In this document: positions 47,812-64,000 of the stretch, piece after piece | Layout: every line of letters begins with the position of its first letter | Position numbering within the stretch: position 1 is the first letter of the stretch | Source of the DNA: Raphanus sativus | Lineage: Eukaryota > Streptophyta > Magnoliopsida > Brassicales > Brassicaceae | Length of the DNA: 64,000 nucleotides | Direction: 5' to 3' | Assembly (NCBI RefSeq): GCF_000801105.2 | Contig: NC_079519.1 | Location: 7,190,668-7,254,667 of the forward strand | Notes under the pieces: generated by a model | Seen by the model: only the letters and a program-made list of their open reading frames with translations | The model's database searches: none | Told to the model about the DNA's origin: nothing | Made by a program: the position numbers and the translations under genes

Positions 47812-48256
47812 GGCGGATCTAGAAAAAAAATTTAACGGGTAAGTGTATCAGTTATTTATGATGATTTATTACAACAACAAAAGTATGTACGTGTATCATT
47901 TATTTATATTTTTCACTATATAAAAGTTTAATAAGTAATAATTATTGAAAAGTAAATGAATAAGTGTTGTTTTCACTATATAAAAATGTAATAGGCTTTA
48001 AAATGTTACATAGGGTTCGATTCTTCTTATAATATATTACGTGGACCTAAAAGTTATCAAATAAATAAATAAATCTACAAAAAAATACTGAGAAAACTAT
48101 CATTTGGGGGTGTTGAACCTAGGATAAGGGGGTCTGACCTACAACTAAAACTGGTTGAACTGAAGATCCTTTAGTTTTTTTAAAAACAAAAATAATATTT
48201 GTTCATTTTACAGGGGTCAGCTGACCCCACTACTCTCTTAATAGATCTGCCCCTGA
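47812..48256. mobile_element. short element with GGCGGATCTA-type inverted ends
   Basis: Left TTGGCGGATCTAGAAAA; right, reverse-complemented, CAGGGGCAGATCTATTAAG. Near-end words GGGGTCAGCTGACCCC and GGGGGTCTGACC are also present. Non-coding; the flanking octamers match only loosely. Confidence 0.55.
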
Positions 48257-51200
48257 CTTCATAACTGGAAGTAGTGTGTTGTTTATTTTTGGTTTTCTTT
48301 TTGCTAGATTTTGGATTAATCTAATAGTGTAGATTTGTAGTTTTTAATAGTTTTAGAAGTATTTTCGTATCCGACTAGACTCACAATCAAATTGATAAAT
48401 CCAGTTACCCGTATATAATCTGCTCCAAATTTAGTTAAAACCCAATATGTAAAAAAACTGATAAACCCGATATCTGATACTGTTGGACTTTATAAAACCT
48501 TATATAAATATGATGGTATTTTTAAAAAATGTTTAATATGAATTAGTGTTTTAGTTTTGTTGTACATTATTATGCTACAAAGTCGTATTATATCGAATAA
48601 GAAAATGTTTTTTGTTTAAAATTAAAAATTTATGAATTTGTTTATTTGAGATTTTGTATGTTACAACTATGTTATTATATTTTTTTTCTATTTATAAGAT
48701 TTACATTTGTTGAAATGGTGAGACTTAAGATTTATGATTTTGGCTTTATGTATTAATATATATTTTCATGTTTTTAATATTTTTCATTTTATTTTTAAGA
48801 GATTGTTTGGTAAAGTGTGTTTATCAAAATTTGAGTTTCTAAGTATTTAAATAAACTTATTTTTTGAATTTGTAACTTTAAATAATTAATATAAAATTTG
48901 TGGGTTAAATTATAATACATATTCACAACATACGTTTTGGATTTAAGTGGTTAGGCTTTGTTGAAAATAATAATCTACATTATAGATTTTTAAGGTCATA
49001 GTGTCGACCAACATTATAAGAAAAACCATGGTCCTCATTAGAATTTTTTAGACATGGACCTATAAAATAAATTACTGAAATAATATATAGTTAGTCCAAG
49101 AAAGTGAATATCACGGCTGGGATTTAGTTCAACAAAATCTTTGACCCACCAAATTATGCTGATTTCTAAATAAAAGCATTAAATGTTATATAGTTAGAGA
49201 AATATAAGATATGACCAAAAAAGCTAATGAAAAGGTTCAATAAACTTGTTTAAGTAGATTTTTCAGAATGTTTCCTTTTTAATAATAGTATAGATTAGCA
49301 AAAAGTGTACTAGTTCATGTCTCTAATTGACTAATATATTCTTGCATGGCTCATTTGACTTAGCTGTATGATCCCGAACATGGTTGGATTTACTTCTATA
49401 CCAATACAGATTGTTGAATACTTCTTTAGAAAAATGTATTTTGGTTACAGTTTTAGATATCATATAAAGGAAACTTAAACTACTGGTTAATTATAAAAAA
49501 AAACCTAAATTTGTTTAGCGAAACTAAAATGTAATCTTGTTGGAATTCGTTTTACGTAAACTGCATTGCTTTGGTATGTATTACAAGTAAACAGTGAAAA
49601 GGATCTCTTAGAGACAAACTGTACTGGAATAAACAAAACAAAAAGACGGTTGAAGGTTGTAAGATTCGAAGAATCTGGGTGCTTGTTAGATATAATGGGC
49701 CGACAGATTGAAAAGTTGAGATGATATTCGTAGATCGATCGGACCTTCATAGGCCGATTGCGTACAACTCTCCCACTTGACTTGGACCAAGTAAGCTTAC
49801 TTCTAAAAAACAGAAGATAACACGTAATTTAAGTTTCACAAAACATAAACATTTTTTTAACTCAAAACATAAAAACTTATAGAACATAAATGTAGGATTT
49901 AACCCTTTCTCCAAAAAATAAAAATAAAATAAATGTAGGAATTCATCAATATATTAATGAGATAATGCAGATAAGAAAACATGTGAATATGAATGGATTT
50001 CAATTATAAGTTTCAAAACACGTTTTTACTCGTTTTCATATTTGAAAAAAAACTTTCAGATTTATATCTAAGCGTTCATAGTAATTTTAGATATCAACGA
50101 TTAACCGGTTGTTAACAAAACAAGAAACAGCAATTGATACCATGTGTCGCAATTTTTCGATAAAATAACAGTTCTTTTTTTGGCCAATCTACGCCGAAAT
50201 TTTAGAAGAAAAAAAATAGACTTATAGAATTATTTTTCATAGTCAAATTTTGATTCTTCGTTGATTTGTTTTACGATATGATTCTAGTTAAAACATTCAT
50301 AGTACTATAACAATATATCACTGATTGATTATCAACAGAAAACAGTGATTGATAGCATACGTCGCAATTTTATGATAAATCCAAAAGTATTTTTTTAATC
50401 AGAATAAATTGATCTTTCACAATCAAATTTGGATTGTTTCATTGTTTTTAACGATAAGATCTTAGTCTGCGAGAAAGTTTATCGTACCAAATCAAGCACG
50501 TCCGTCAACAGAGAAAAAAAAAGGAGAGATCGAAAGATATGAATAATGGCAGAGAATCACAGTGAAAATATATTGGTTCCAAGGAAAAGAGCTGGCAAGA
50601 AATTTCCAAGATTTTGGACCCACTTTGAAGATTCCCTTATAAACCAATTTTGTCAAAATCTTACCTGTTTTTTTTCTAAAAGACTTTGATTTTGTCGAAG
50701 ATCAAGTTGATTTGGTCGCAGGATCCTGCCAATCTCTAATTAATGTCACATTCTCTTCGGACACATTTCACAATCGTATAAAGCATGCCCAACGTGTCTC
50801 GTTTTTTCATGTCCATGCTTGTTTTATTGTATACGTATACAAAGACGTATATATGTCTTTTAATGCGCAATGTGTGTGTTTTCGTACCGATATAGATCGA
50901 ACACACTATGTTGTATACATAATCGCCAATGTTGTTTATTTGTTGACTGAAATATGAAACCATTTGTGATTATTAGCGTTAGAGTCAATAGCGGTTTAGT
51001 TCAATATTTGTTTCTGGTTAATCGAGGAGGTTGGTTTCTCCACGATGTAATGATTCAGAATCAATTTTTTTTTTGTAACTAGAATCAATGGTTTAGGTTT
51101 AGCATTATCAAAACCTGTCCATACGGGTTTGAAATAAGACATCATGCGATCCCAAACAGTAGCAACAATTTTGTTTAATGCAGACTTACAATGTAGTGAT

Positions 51201-51746
51201 ATTGTGATAATGATCCTACTATCCTAGAGTTAGACGAGAGTACAAATTTTACTACGTGTGTTTTAAAAGACTAACTTATATTCTTAGAGACTAAAGTTTT
51301 ACGAATAAATATAACTTAGGCTTTTACGAATGGTACAGATTTAAATACGAAATACTTAACTTATCTTACTAGAAGATAGCAATTTTACGAATAAACCATT
51401 AGTAAGAATATCCAAAATTCATTCGTAATTTAACTGGTTCTCATGGATAAGAATTAATAGTTGTATATACATATAAGAACAAACATATTTTAGTCTCTGT
51501 ACTGTAGTCAAACTTTTTAAGGTATGATTTTAATTCGTGACCAATTGCTGAACAATACAAATGAAAATAAAAATAAAAATGATTAACTGGTAAATAAGTT
51601 AAGAGAACAAAGAAGAAACATGTAGAAATAAAATTAATTGTTAAATAACTAACCGCGTATCTCCTCACAATTTAGCAAAAAACAACTACGATGATCTTTG
51701 CTTATTTACAGTTTTTAAAGATTTTTTTTGTTCTGTGTTGTTTCTA
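48257..51746. other. gene-poor AT-rich DNA
   Basis: No gene or complete element recognised on either strand. Open frames of 75-81 codons here (for example 49505-49750 and 50712-50957) have no recognisable family, and the last overlaps an antisense frame of similar length, so they are taken as chance. Confidence 0.45.
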
Positions 51747-52674
51747 GTTAGGGCTGGACAAATAAATCGAATTCAAAAACCCAAACCAAACTCAAACTCG
51801 ATCCGATAGAAAAGAATCTGAACTGATTCGAACCCGACATAAATATCGAATGAATATTATTTTATAATATCCCAAACAATGAATTTTATCCAAACTAAAT
51901 TCAAACCTAAATGAATACCCGATAGAACCTGAAAGATTCAAAATCTCAAAAAAAATTATACTAAATATAATCTCAATTCCTAATAAATAACCAAAATAAA
52001 CTAAGCTATTATTAAATATCTGAAACAATTATCTATTACATGAATCATTGACTAAAATACTTAGTATAATTTATATTTTTGATATTTGGTTAATATTAAT
52101 GTTTTTATTTTTGTACAACTATATGAAATTTAGTTATGAATAAAATTTGCATTTCAAGTTTAAACAATTTTCTTTTAAGGTATAAATAGTGTTTCTTATA
52201 TTTATAAAGTTGGTAGTTATTAATTTTAATTTGTTTACATTTCATTATGTATGATTTTTGTACATACAAGTTTTGGTTTGTCATACTATATCTGATGATG
52301 TTAAATATAGTTCAAAGAATATTTTCATACGGCTGATAGACGAATCTCCCCAAATCATTTCATTTTGAAAGAAAACAATATAGTTTGAGGAAGCACATAA
52401 AAAATTATTTTTGAAATTATTGGATATATTGAATTTAATCAAGTATAAATCAATATTTTTCGAACCTATAGCCTGATAAATATCTGAAGAAACTATTTCG
52501 GGTTCAAAAGGATCTTGGACAGGTAACTAAACTTAAATCATACCCAACTAAATTCGAACAGAATCCGATCTAAACTTTTATAATATTCGAATAGGACATA
52601 AATTCATGAACCTGAAAGCCCAAAACCCAAATGAATCTGGCCAAAATCCGATTGTGACTCCGATTACCTAGCCA
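51747..52674. mobile_element. hAT-like non-autonomous element with 8-bp TSD
   Basis: 928 bases flanked by TGTTTCTA (51739-51746, 52675-52682). Ends GTTAGGGCTGGAC and, reverse-complemented, TGGCTAGGTAATCGG, an imperfect pair. The interior has GATTCGAA/CCCGA words near both ends. Non-coding. Confidence 0.72.
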
Positions 52675-52682
52675 TGTTTCTA

Positions 52683-54522
52683 ATGAGAAATATTTTTTCT
52701 TTTTTTTTGGTCAAAGAGAAATATTTTTTCTTTAATTACTTTCTTTACTTAGGATTATTTCGGGTATATGAAATAGTCCAAACTAATTTCTAATAAAAAA
52801 TACATTCTATGAATAAACATTTTATCTGAATATTTAAATAAAATTCAAAGCATAACCTTATATTTGCATGATCACATAAATTAAGTGTCCAGGTACCAGC
52901 AGAATGCCTATAATTTATTCTATTAATTTAAAGTCTTTTATCTATTATACAAAAATCTATGTTAAACCAATTCTAAATTATTAATGTCTTATTTGATATA
53001 TTACCTTAATCAACCAAAAATCTAATCTATTAAATCAAACGTGATATTCTGAAATATATTCTCCTAAATCTACTCTTTATAATTCAAAATTTTCAAAAAT
53101 AAACAAAATCTTATTGTTTTAGTTATTAAACCCTATGAATATGGTTTACATTTCATATTTTATAGATATTCAAAATCATTTTCAAAGGAATGAAAATAAT
53201 TAAAAATATGTTAATTTATTCTGTATAGTATGCTCAAATTATTAACATAATCTATATTTGTCAAAAATGTAAAGTTGACTCTCATATTATTAGCATATAA
53301 ACACTAACATCTGCAATAATATTTTGTTGATTTTGAAAATTAAAAAAAGATATCCCACTTTTTAACGCGGATAATATCCTAGTTTTTCATTAAAAAGGAA
53401 GCTACCGAACTGTGTGGTTCTTATAAAAAATATAATATTATTAAGCTGATGTAAATTTAAATAATAAAAAGAATAAATGATTTTCTATATTACGATATAA
53501 AGCACAAATAACAGAAAGCAGTCAAATAAACTTGAAAGATATGAATTAATGCGATATAAATAACGGAGGAATAGATTTTATTCCATCCATTATCCTGAGT
53601 AAAACTTTTCATTTATTTCCATCACTGTATATGGTAAAAAGTTAATGATCAACAAATAGAAATAAAAAGTTAGCTCAGTACATAAATGTATCTTATTCCA
53701 ACTGTATACCTATTGAATCACATCCAGAGCCTATATGAACAAGATGTTCGAACAGCCATTTCATGTTTATAAATTATAATTATAAAAATAAATTTAAAAT
53801 CTGGATATTATCTGTTGCTTTACATATAAATATATAATATTATCATCAGTTAATAGATAACTTGACTTTTAAATGGATATTTTGTTAACAACCATTTCAA
53901 TGAAAACTATGTACAACGAAAAAGTGGTCCACTGTACTTAGAATCCTTACGAAGATCTGCATGGATTTCCTCAGTCCCCACCTTCACTTTCCTTTCCCTT
54001 TTACCACCAAATCAAACTAGTATTATAATCGTTTGTGTTAATGAATTTCCACGTCGGTCAATGTCTCAGTTTGTTTTTGTTTTTCGAAACTGGCTTTTAT
54101 ACAGATTTACTCTCACCAGTTAAGAAGTTCAGATGTGTTACAAAAAAAAAAGTTAAGAAGTTCAGATCAACTAATGGCTTTTCCTTTCTGAAAAAAAAAA
54201 CTAATGACTTTCACCAATATGTCGATCACATGCTCGGTGTGCCATGCAGCTCATAGCATTTTCTTTTAATTATCAAAATCTGTTTTTCTTTTCAAATAAA
54301 AATGTGAACTGTGTATGAATTAAAAAATCATAGAAAAATATCAACTCAAATTAAATAATGAAATCCTTTAAACATGGGAAATAGACGCGAAAACCCAGGG
54401 TTATGTGTTGAGTTGTTTCATTGTTTGCTTCTTTTTTTTGGGACGAGTTGTTTGCTTTTAACAATCGGAGTGATCCTAAACGCAACCCCAAACTAATTGG
54501 ATGTAACCTATTGTAAATATGG
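52683..54522. other. gene-poor AT-rich DNA
   Basis: No gene recognised. A short direct repeat AGTTAAGAAGTTCAGAT occurs near 54118 and 54151, with A-runs and a second repeated word ACTAATG(G/A)CTTT following each. Confidence 0.45.
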
Positions 54523-55262
54523 CTCCGATTGGTGACATGTTGAATTAGAGTTGAGTTACAATAAAAGTTACGATCTGATGTAACTCGCAGTAAAAATTAT
54601 GTGGTATAAACTGTAGATTTATGTAGTGAGTTCGCAGTAAAAATATGAGTTACTATAATTTTAAAATTTTTGGCTGGTAACATTTTTGATGTATAAATTG
54701 TAGTATGTATAATTTTAAAAATAATGAATACAATAATAATATTGTTTATTATAAATTTGATAAAATAATTTACAAAATATATTATATTAAAAAATGAAGG
54801 AAATATACTTTGTGTATATTCTAAAAGTACCTATATATTTATATATAATATTTTATGTTTGTAAAATTTTAGCCATTAAACAGAATTAGCAACTAAAATA
54901 ATATGAACATTTTTGTTTTACTAATTCAAATAGAAATAATTGCTTATAAACATCTTTTGACTAGTGAGTAAATAGGAATTTAGGTTTTTTTGAAAACATT
55001 TTATGAATTCCAACATCTTAACGTGAGATAGTGGGTGCATTTAAAAAAAAAAAATTGTTAAAAACTAAAATAAACGTAGGATAACTAACTTAACACAAAA
55101 AAATTATTAACTCAACTTCTAATACATTGAATTTTGTTTGATGTTGAATTAAGAGTTGAGTTATCATTTTTTTCAAAGGGGTAAGTCAAAATTGTAACTC
55201 AATAATAACACATTCTAACTCAAGCATTAAGACAGAAAATTAAAACTAACTCACCAGTCATA
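54523..55262. mobile_element. possible MITE with GATTGGTGA inverted ends
   Basis: Left CTCCGATTGGTGACATGTTG; right, reverse-complemented, ATGACTGGTGAGTTAG. GAGTTGAGTTAC-like words occur near the left end and AACTCAACTC-like words in the right half. No target duplication could be fixed. Confidence 0.45.
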
Positions 55263-56680
55263 TATAATAAATGACTTTGATGACAATGTCATCAAATTCA
55301 GAAAAATTGTCAATGTCAAAAATTGTCAACGGTTATAACTTATAACAATGTTCAAGCTTTGTATACGTACAATGTAGTTTTATCAAAATAATTGAGGTTA
55401 CTACAAGAAAGAATATATAAAAAAAACGCTAAAGTTTGAAATAATTATTTCAAAATGAAATCTTAAATAATATGCTGAACAAATTCGTAAATACAGATAT
55501 GAATTTTGCTAAAACTCACATAAAATTTTAACATATAACTGAAAATGGTATAGGATAAAAAAGAAAACAATATAGGATACCACATTTCCGGATCACTCTG
55601 AAGACAATATTTTTTTTTGAATGAATGTAAAATTTATTCAACAAAAAATGCTATTTTATAATCATGTTGTTTAGTTTGAGAACTTATGAAAATAAATTGA
55701 AAAATATAAAACCACCCTTTTCAACTGAAAGAAAACCATGTTTCCATGGTCCTCTCATAGGCTTTGGCGCCCGTTTCCTTCATGCTTGAGGATCTATTTC
55801 TGACTTGTTTATCAATGAACCTGATGAGACTCGTGAAGGGGCTTGCGTGAATACAGTACTTAACTCTCTGTTTAGTTACATTTCGCTATCCGAACATAAT
55901 TTTTTTTTTCAAACATAAAAATTTGCTTTACCGAAATTGTTTAAGAAGAGAGAATATGCCATGTTGAACAAAAAAAGAAAAGAAAACAGAATATGCCCAT
56001 GCCTTTGTTTCTGAGTTCTGGCAAACGTATAACGTTTTGGTACGTGAGTTCATACTTTGTTTTGCTTGTATAAATCGTCAAATTTTGGCCGGCTGTGATA
56101 ATTCGTTGTTGTAATTAATATCAGAAAATGTGGTTGGCGGGATGACATTAGCCACGTGACAGGTTTAAACACTTTTGTTCGGAATGTAGTTTTCATGATG
56201 TTTCTGATCTTATCTACACTGATTATCTTACATTCATGATAAAAAAGTATCTAAAATCTAAAGCAGAAAATGGTCTGATATGTATCCATTTTTATATCGC
56301 ATAAGCAATACCCTTCCCACAATTCAACTTTAATTGTCTAATTAACTTGTATGAATGATGTTGTAATATTACATACACAAGAAACTACATATCTTCAAAA
56401 TATTACTCATCACATAAAACCATGCATTGTTTAAATATGTATTTCTGAATAGTGTGTAAGTGTATCTATAGATGCACATGAATATTCATGAATTGTTATG
56501 ATACCACTAGTTTTGTTCTCCTACAGACTCAATTTTCAATCTGATAATATTTGAGAAACCTAGAAAGACTACAGCTTTGTAAAGCTTTATTAAAATAGAA
56601 AATAGCTCATAGAGCTTTAATTAAGTGCAGTAAATAAGAAATGGAAAGTCTTTAGTGTTGTCACCAAGATTGTCTTTCTT
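55263..56680. other. gene-poor AT-rich DNA
   Basis: A less AT-rich patch at 55740-55870 has no recognisable protein in any frame. Nothing else supported. Confidence 0.4.
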
Positions 56681-56793
56681 TTCTGGCATGCTTCGAATTT
56701 AACTTAGATCGCAATAACAGCCAAATGGTTAAAGTAGCTCTAAATTGTGTTTCCTTTCTGACGTGCTTCGAATTTAACTTAGATCGCAATAAC
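56681..56793. repeat. two-copy direct repeat
   Basis: GTGCTTCGAATTTAACTTAG followed by ATCGCAATAAC appears at about 56687 (with CATGCTTC) and 56762, about 75 bases apart. Confidence 0.75.
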
Positions 56794-59148
56794 GTTTGCC
56801 AACTATGCGAATCCAATTTTTGGCAAACATTTCACATATTAAGGGTCTGCGCACATGCGTCTTGAATTTTATAATGTTGAAAGGATAATATAAACGAAAG
56901 GAACATATAAGGAGCATGATGATGCATGGCCAAAAAAAGGTTGAAGACAACTCAAATAGTACTTATTTAGTTAAATATAAAGAGATACGTATATAGCAAA
57001 TGTGCCCACGAATTGAAATCATTACACTAATTATTTTAATTCACTTTTTTCGTTCCAATATAAATCCATTATTACAACCTATATTTAAAAGTGATATTCG
57101 TCTTCTTTTTTTATGCATCGTTAGATACAATTACAATTCATAAAACTGAGTTAAGGTCACTGATATAAAAAATTTAAAAGGAATGCGGATCTTGTAAAGT
57201 TGCACGCTCCGCAGTTACAAGGTCACCTAATTGGGAGGTCCTAACTAATTCTTAAACGAGCACTGATAATCACTTGTCGTTTTGGTCGTCATTACGAAAA
57301 TATTTTCTTAAATCATAGTTGATAAATTGTTTTCTCGACACGAAGTTGTAGAGAAGGAAGGAAAATGACAACAACACGTGCGTCTAGCATGGTTTTGCTG
57401 TCCGGTTACGGTGTCTTCATGTTTTTCTTATTAGTACTTATATACAATCATTAATCGATACAATAAACATATATGATCAAGAAAGAGAATGCAGGAAAAA
57501 AAAGAAGATCAAGAAAGAGGATATGTACGGGAAAGATTAGTCCTGGGAAGAGCAATTTTTTTTGAGGTCTATAGATATCGAATGTAGTTGAATAAAGAGT
57601 CATTTATCGGATTATACATCAATAATTGGCTTTGCAAAAATATTTAGCGAAAACTAAAAATCAAGATAATATGTATTTAAGTGATGTAACTATGTGTATA
57701 AAGATTACAAATTAAAAGAAGAAATATGCCCATTTAGATATTTAATAGTGATTATATTTATTAATTATTATCCATTTTGTAAACAACAGAAAAAAACATT
57801 TGAATGCAAGAACATTAAAGTAATTAAGGAAAAAAACTCGTCTTATGATACATAATTGCTTAATGTCTAGTAAAATGACATAAGAAATGGACGTTATAGC
57901 CGGAATACAAAAATATATTGATGAGAACCTAATGACATTTGTTAATTAGATGCCAATAAATTGTACTAAAAATCAGTATTTCACTTCCCACTGAACTCAT
58001 CTATTGTGTATCACTTTATTGTACTCGTCTTAATTTTTATAGTTGCTTAAGATATTTTAAAACCACAAATTATAATAATAGACGTTGACAAAAGTAAATA
58101 AATAAAATATGTGTAGCGACAACAAGTTAACATGTGTGGCGAACGAAGCAAACACAGCGAAATCTTTAGGATATTCCATGTCTTGCTTTTTATTGTTTAT
58201 TAACGGCAAAATGATTAACCACGAATCTACGAAGTTTCCCTTCAATTGTTTTATTATGAAATTAAAATAAAATTTTATTAGTATGATTATAATTAACGAT
58301 ACTTTTCGATAGCCGCGAGAAGAAAATTTTATAAAGTATTCAGACAGAAAGAAGATCTTGTTGATTCTTCAAATGATGACCTAATTGTGACAAAGAAACA
58401 TCTAGTAGGATATTAATGAGAAATCTCTTCGACATTTGATAATTAATTTTGCCACATGTCATTTTTATTATTTTTAGAAAAAACTGATATGACTACTAAA
58501 ACTGATCACATAACTTATGACTAAATTTGACATGAAATATAACATTTAACATTGATTTATATTTTTAGTAATTTTTTTTATAATATGGTAATAACTCACA
58601 CATTGCGTTTATATTAATATTTATTTTTGATAAATTTTTTAGAATATGGTAGTAATTCATAAATCATCATTTAAAATAAATATATTCAAATATGACACTA
58701 TAAATTTCGAAATATTGTTTTATTGTTTTATAATTATACATTTTATTAATAAAGTTTTCAAAAAATTTATACAATTTGTTTTTAGAAAACTAAAATTCAA
58801 ATCGTAAAATCATTAGTTTCTTATATATCTATAAATTTATAAATATTGTTTAGATTTAATTTTTGATAGTTATAAAATTTTATATCAATTTTCATCAATT
58901 TTATACAAATTAATTTAATATATTTAACTGAAATAAATAGATAGAAATATATCTAAGATTATAATTTTAAATATATATACATATATATATATATTCTTAA
59001 ATATAATTTTAGTAACAAAATTATTTTTATCTTAATTTTAAGATTAATTAAATTAAATTTATATTAAAATACTAATAAGAAAAAAAATGTACAGTATTAA
59101 TAAATTTTATTTTAAATATATTTTTTAAAAACTTCTTACTGTGTATGA
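56794..59148. other. gene-poor AT-rich DNA
   Basis: No gene, RNA or complete element recognised; extreme A+T content at 58500-59100. Confidence 0.45.
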
Positions 59149-59646
59149 TGCAGAAAAACACATAATATTCATAAGGACATCCGTTTATCCAAAGTATAAA
59201 ACATTTGATTGGTAAAAATTTTAAGAATACGGTGAAAAAATGTTTTAGCATTACAAATATAAGTTATAAATGTATAGTATATCATTGAAAATAAGGCATA
59301 CTATTAATTTGTTGAGACATGCCACTCTGTCATGATCACTATTAATAACAAGTAAAATTTTGGTGGTTAATGATTGTTCTACCCAAGATAGAACAACATG
59401 GTGCAGAAAACATCTAATATTCTATAAAAGAAATATCCATTTATCCAAAGTATAAAACATTTGATTGGTAAAAGTTATAAGAATACGGGAAGAAATTGTT
59501 TTAACGATTACAAATATAAGTTATAAATTTATAATCTATCATTAAAAGTAAGGCATACTATTAATTTGTTGAAACATGCCACTCAGTCATGGTCACTATT
59601 AGTAACAAGTAAAAGTTTGGTGGTCAACGATTGTTCTACCCATTTT
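59149..59646. repeat. ~253-bp tandem duplication
   Basis: Two adjacent copies (about 59149-59398 and 59402-59646) share long identical words such as CCAAAGTATAAAACATTTGA, AAGGCATACTATTAATTTGT and GATTGTTCTACCCA, with scattered substitutions; roughly 85-90% identical by eye. Function unknown. Confidence 0.85.
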
Positions 59647-61140
59647 GGCTGTTTGCACAAGAAATGTGTTTGGTTGATCAATCGGAAAGTAAAATTTATT
59701 GAGCTGATGAAATTAATTCTAAATCTCGATGACTTGATATACAAAAAATAATGGATTCAATGCTGCTCTCATGGCTACGGCAGGCAGATTCTTAGAGCGA
59801 AGTCATGTTTTCGAGCATCTATAAAAGGCCATATCATTCCACCGATCGAGATCCGCGAAGACAGTCCATACTGCATCCACGGAGCGGTGGTTTCATTTAG
59901 ACATTCTGTCCTCTTTCTGTTATAATTTTTATTTTTATTATATGTATAGGGAAATTTGAACTCTCACTAGCAAATTATAAGACTTTAAAGCAATCTGCTT
60001 TAAAGGCAAGTTCTAATTATATAATTCTGATTGATTAGAGAGTCATGATTCTTATCCGTAGGAAAATATTTGTACATGGTGATCTAAGGCCAACCTCCAG
60101 TCCCCATGATAATGGTATATGCCCACTGATTCTTTTATATTTACAAAATTACAACTTAATCACAGTAGTGATGTTCATTATGGTGGTATTGGTGATGATG
60201 GCTAATTACAATATTATGTTTTTTAATCTAATATCAGTCAATCAAATAATTAGTTCAATTACAATATTAGTGGTTAGTTTTTTTTTTTTTTTTGCTAAAA
60301 TTTGGAATATTAGTGGTAAGTTGAGATTGGTCACTGGTCTTGATACATACATAATTACACATATATTATATAGCAATACATGATCACTCTTTTTTTTTGT
60401 CGTGAACCCTAAAATTTGGATATCTTTAAAAAAAAATCTGGATATCTTCGTTGGCATCAAAATTGCATATAACCCAATATCAAAAGAAAGTGCATTTTAT
60501 TTTTGAGATGTGAATACTATTTCTTTGGGTCACATGTATGAGATTACTATATAAATTATGAATGTAGTAATGTATGAAATAGACTGTGGAGTATATTTTT
60601 CAAAACCAGTTCATTAGCGAGCGACAATCGAATTGTAATGGGAAGTTTTAGATGAAATAAGAGCGAGCGACAGTGCGTGTTCAAGAACGGTACTGAAGCG
60701 AGTGGTTTTCTTTCTTTCTTTTTTTGAACAAATAAGCGAGTGGTTTTCTAAGATTCTCACGTGACTGCGATAATTTATTATAGATCTTCTTTTAAAAAGA
60801 ATAGCATATTGAATATGTATTCATTTCGGAACTTATATCATAACATTATATATTTAAAAAATTAAATACATATTTATAAAGTTATATAATAATTTTAATC
60901 GGGTCAGGCGAACTGATAAGTTATAGAAATATGCCATCGAAAACTTATTACTTTTAAAATAACAATTTTACAAAAAAAAATAACAAAATTAGTAAGTTAA
61001 TACACACAAACATTTTTGTTTTCAAATAAATGAAAATAAGTTAACAGAATTATTAGTAAGTTAATAATAGACCGAGGATACAAGCTCATTAATTTTTAAT
61101 TATTTCTAACGAAATAACTTAAAGAAACATGCGTATCCAC
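59647..61140. other. intergenic DNA upstream of CKX3
   Basis: A less AT-rich patch at about 59760-59900 (CTACGGCAGGCAGATTC, CCACCGATCGAGATCCGCG) looks like a small captured gene fragment, family not recognised. A GAGCGAGCGACAGTG-like word repeats near 60617 and 60662. Confidence 0.4.
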
Positions 61141-61236
61141 TTCATGTGTGGGCTATATATATACATCTACTGCTCTTCATTGATTGAATCAAGCTAAAGT
61201 GTTAGGAAAAAAAAAGTTTCTCTGAAAGAGAAAACT
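61141..61236 (+). promoter_or_regulatory. CKX3 core promoter and leader
   Basis: A CTATATATATACATC TATA box lies at about 61152-61166, some 75 bases ahead of the ATG, implying a short leader. Confidence 0.6.

Positions 61237-64000
<2,764 letters not shown>

Noticed and set aside
50712..50963. Overlapping frames of 81 (plus) and 75 (minus) codons
   Set aside because: Both strands are open over the same stretch in AT-rich DNA, with no motif; chance is the simplest reading.
55740..55870. Possible exon in the less AT-rich patch
   Set aside because: No frame gives a recognisable protein on either strand and no splice sites fit.

Overview
The window is plant nuclear DNA, almost certainly a Brassica or close relative (Brassicaceae). 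Genes have short GT-AG introns, the spacers are very AT-rich, and the gene order matches, in reverse, the Arabidopsis thaliana chromosome 5 block At5g57035 - LUT2 (At5g57030) - NMT1 (At5g57020) - CKL12 (At5g57015) - IQM5 (At5g57010) - (possibly At5g57000) - CKX3 (At5g56970). Locus names come from memory of the families and their order, not from a search.

Layout. 1-4.2 kb: a minus-strand USP-domain protein kinase whose kinase exons stop after the first one, at an apparent splice donor. 4.7-5.4 kb: a short Helitron. 5.6-8.0 kb: lycopene epsilon-cyclase (nine coding exons). 9.4-11.5 kb: gene debris including a broken TMK-like receptor kinase end. 12.4-13.7 kb: N-myristoyltransferase (one coding exon). 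14.8-17.7 kb: casein kinase I-like (13 coding exons) with a long GA tract in its leader. 18.8-22.4 kb: a broken ZED1-related (ZRK) kinase carrying a very young Copia LTR retrotransposon. 22.7-24.7 kb: an IQ-motif calmodulin-binding protein (seven coding exons). 25-31 kb: MITEs and nested transposons. 31.7-32.7 kb: a small charged repeat protein of unknown role. 33.2-34.4 kb: a divergent, frameshifted polyubiquitin relative whose 3' end is replaced by a small inverted-repeat element. 35.9-42.4 kb: a decayed Mutator-like element with a DUF1985 gene, a MURA-type transposase, dense palindrome arrays and a 100-N assembly gap. 42.4-61.2 kb: gene-poor, AT-rich sequence with several hAT-like elements showing 8-bp target duplications, Stowaway-type MITEs and one tRNA-Val(CAC). 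61.2-64 kb: the 5' part of cytokinin oxidase CKX3, running off the window.

The conserved genes act independently (lutein synthesis, protein N-myristoylation, CK1 signalling, calmodulin binding, cytokinin breakdown) and are linked only by ancestral order. The accessory interest is in the transposons: a Copia copy with an intact gag-RT-RNase H reading frame that lacks protease and integrase, a Helitron nested in an older element, and the palindrome-rich MULE. Exon borders were placed by eye from GT-AG sites, reading-frame phase and family knowledge.
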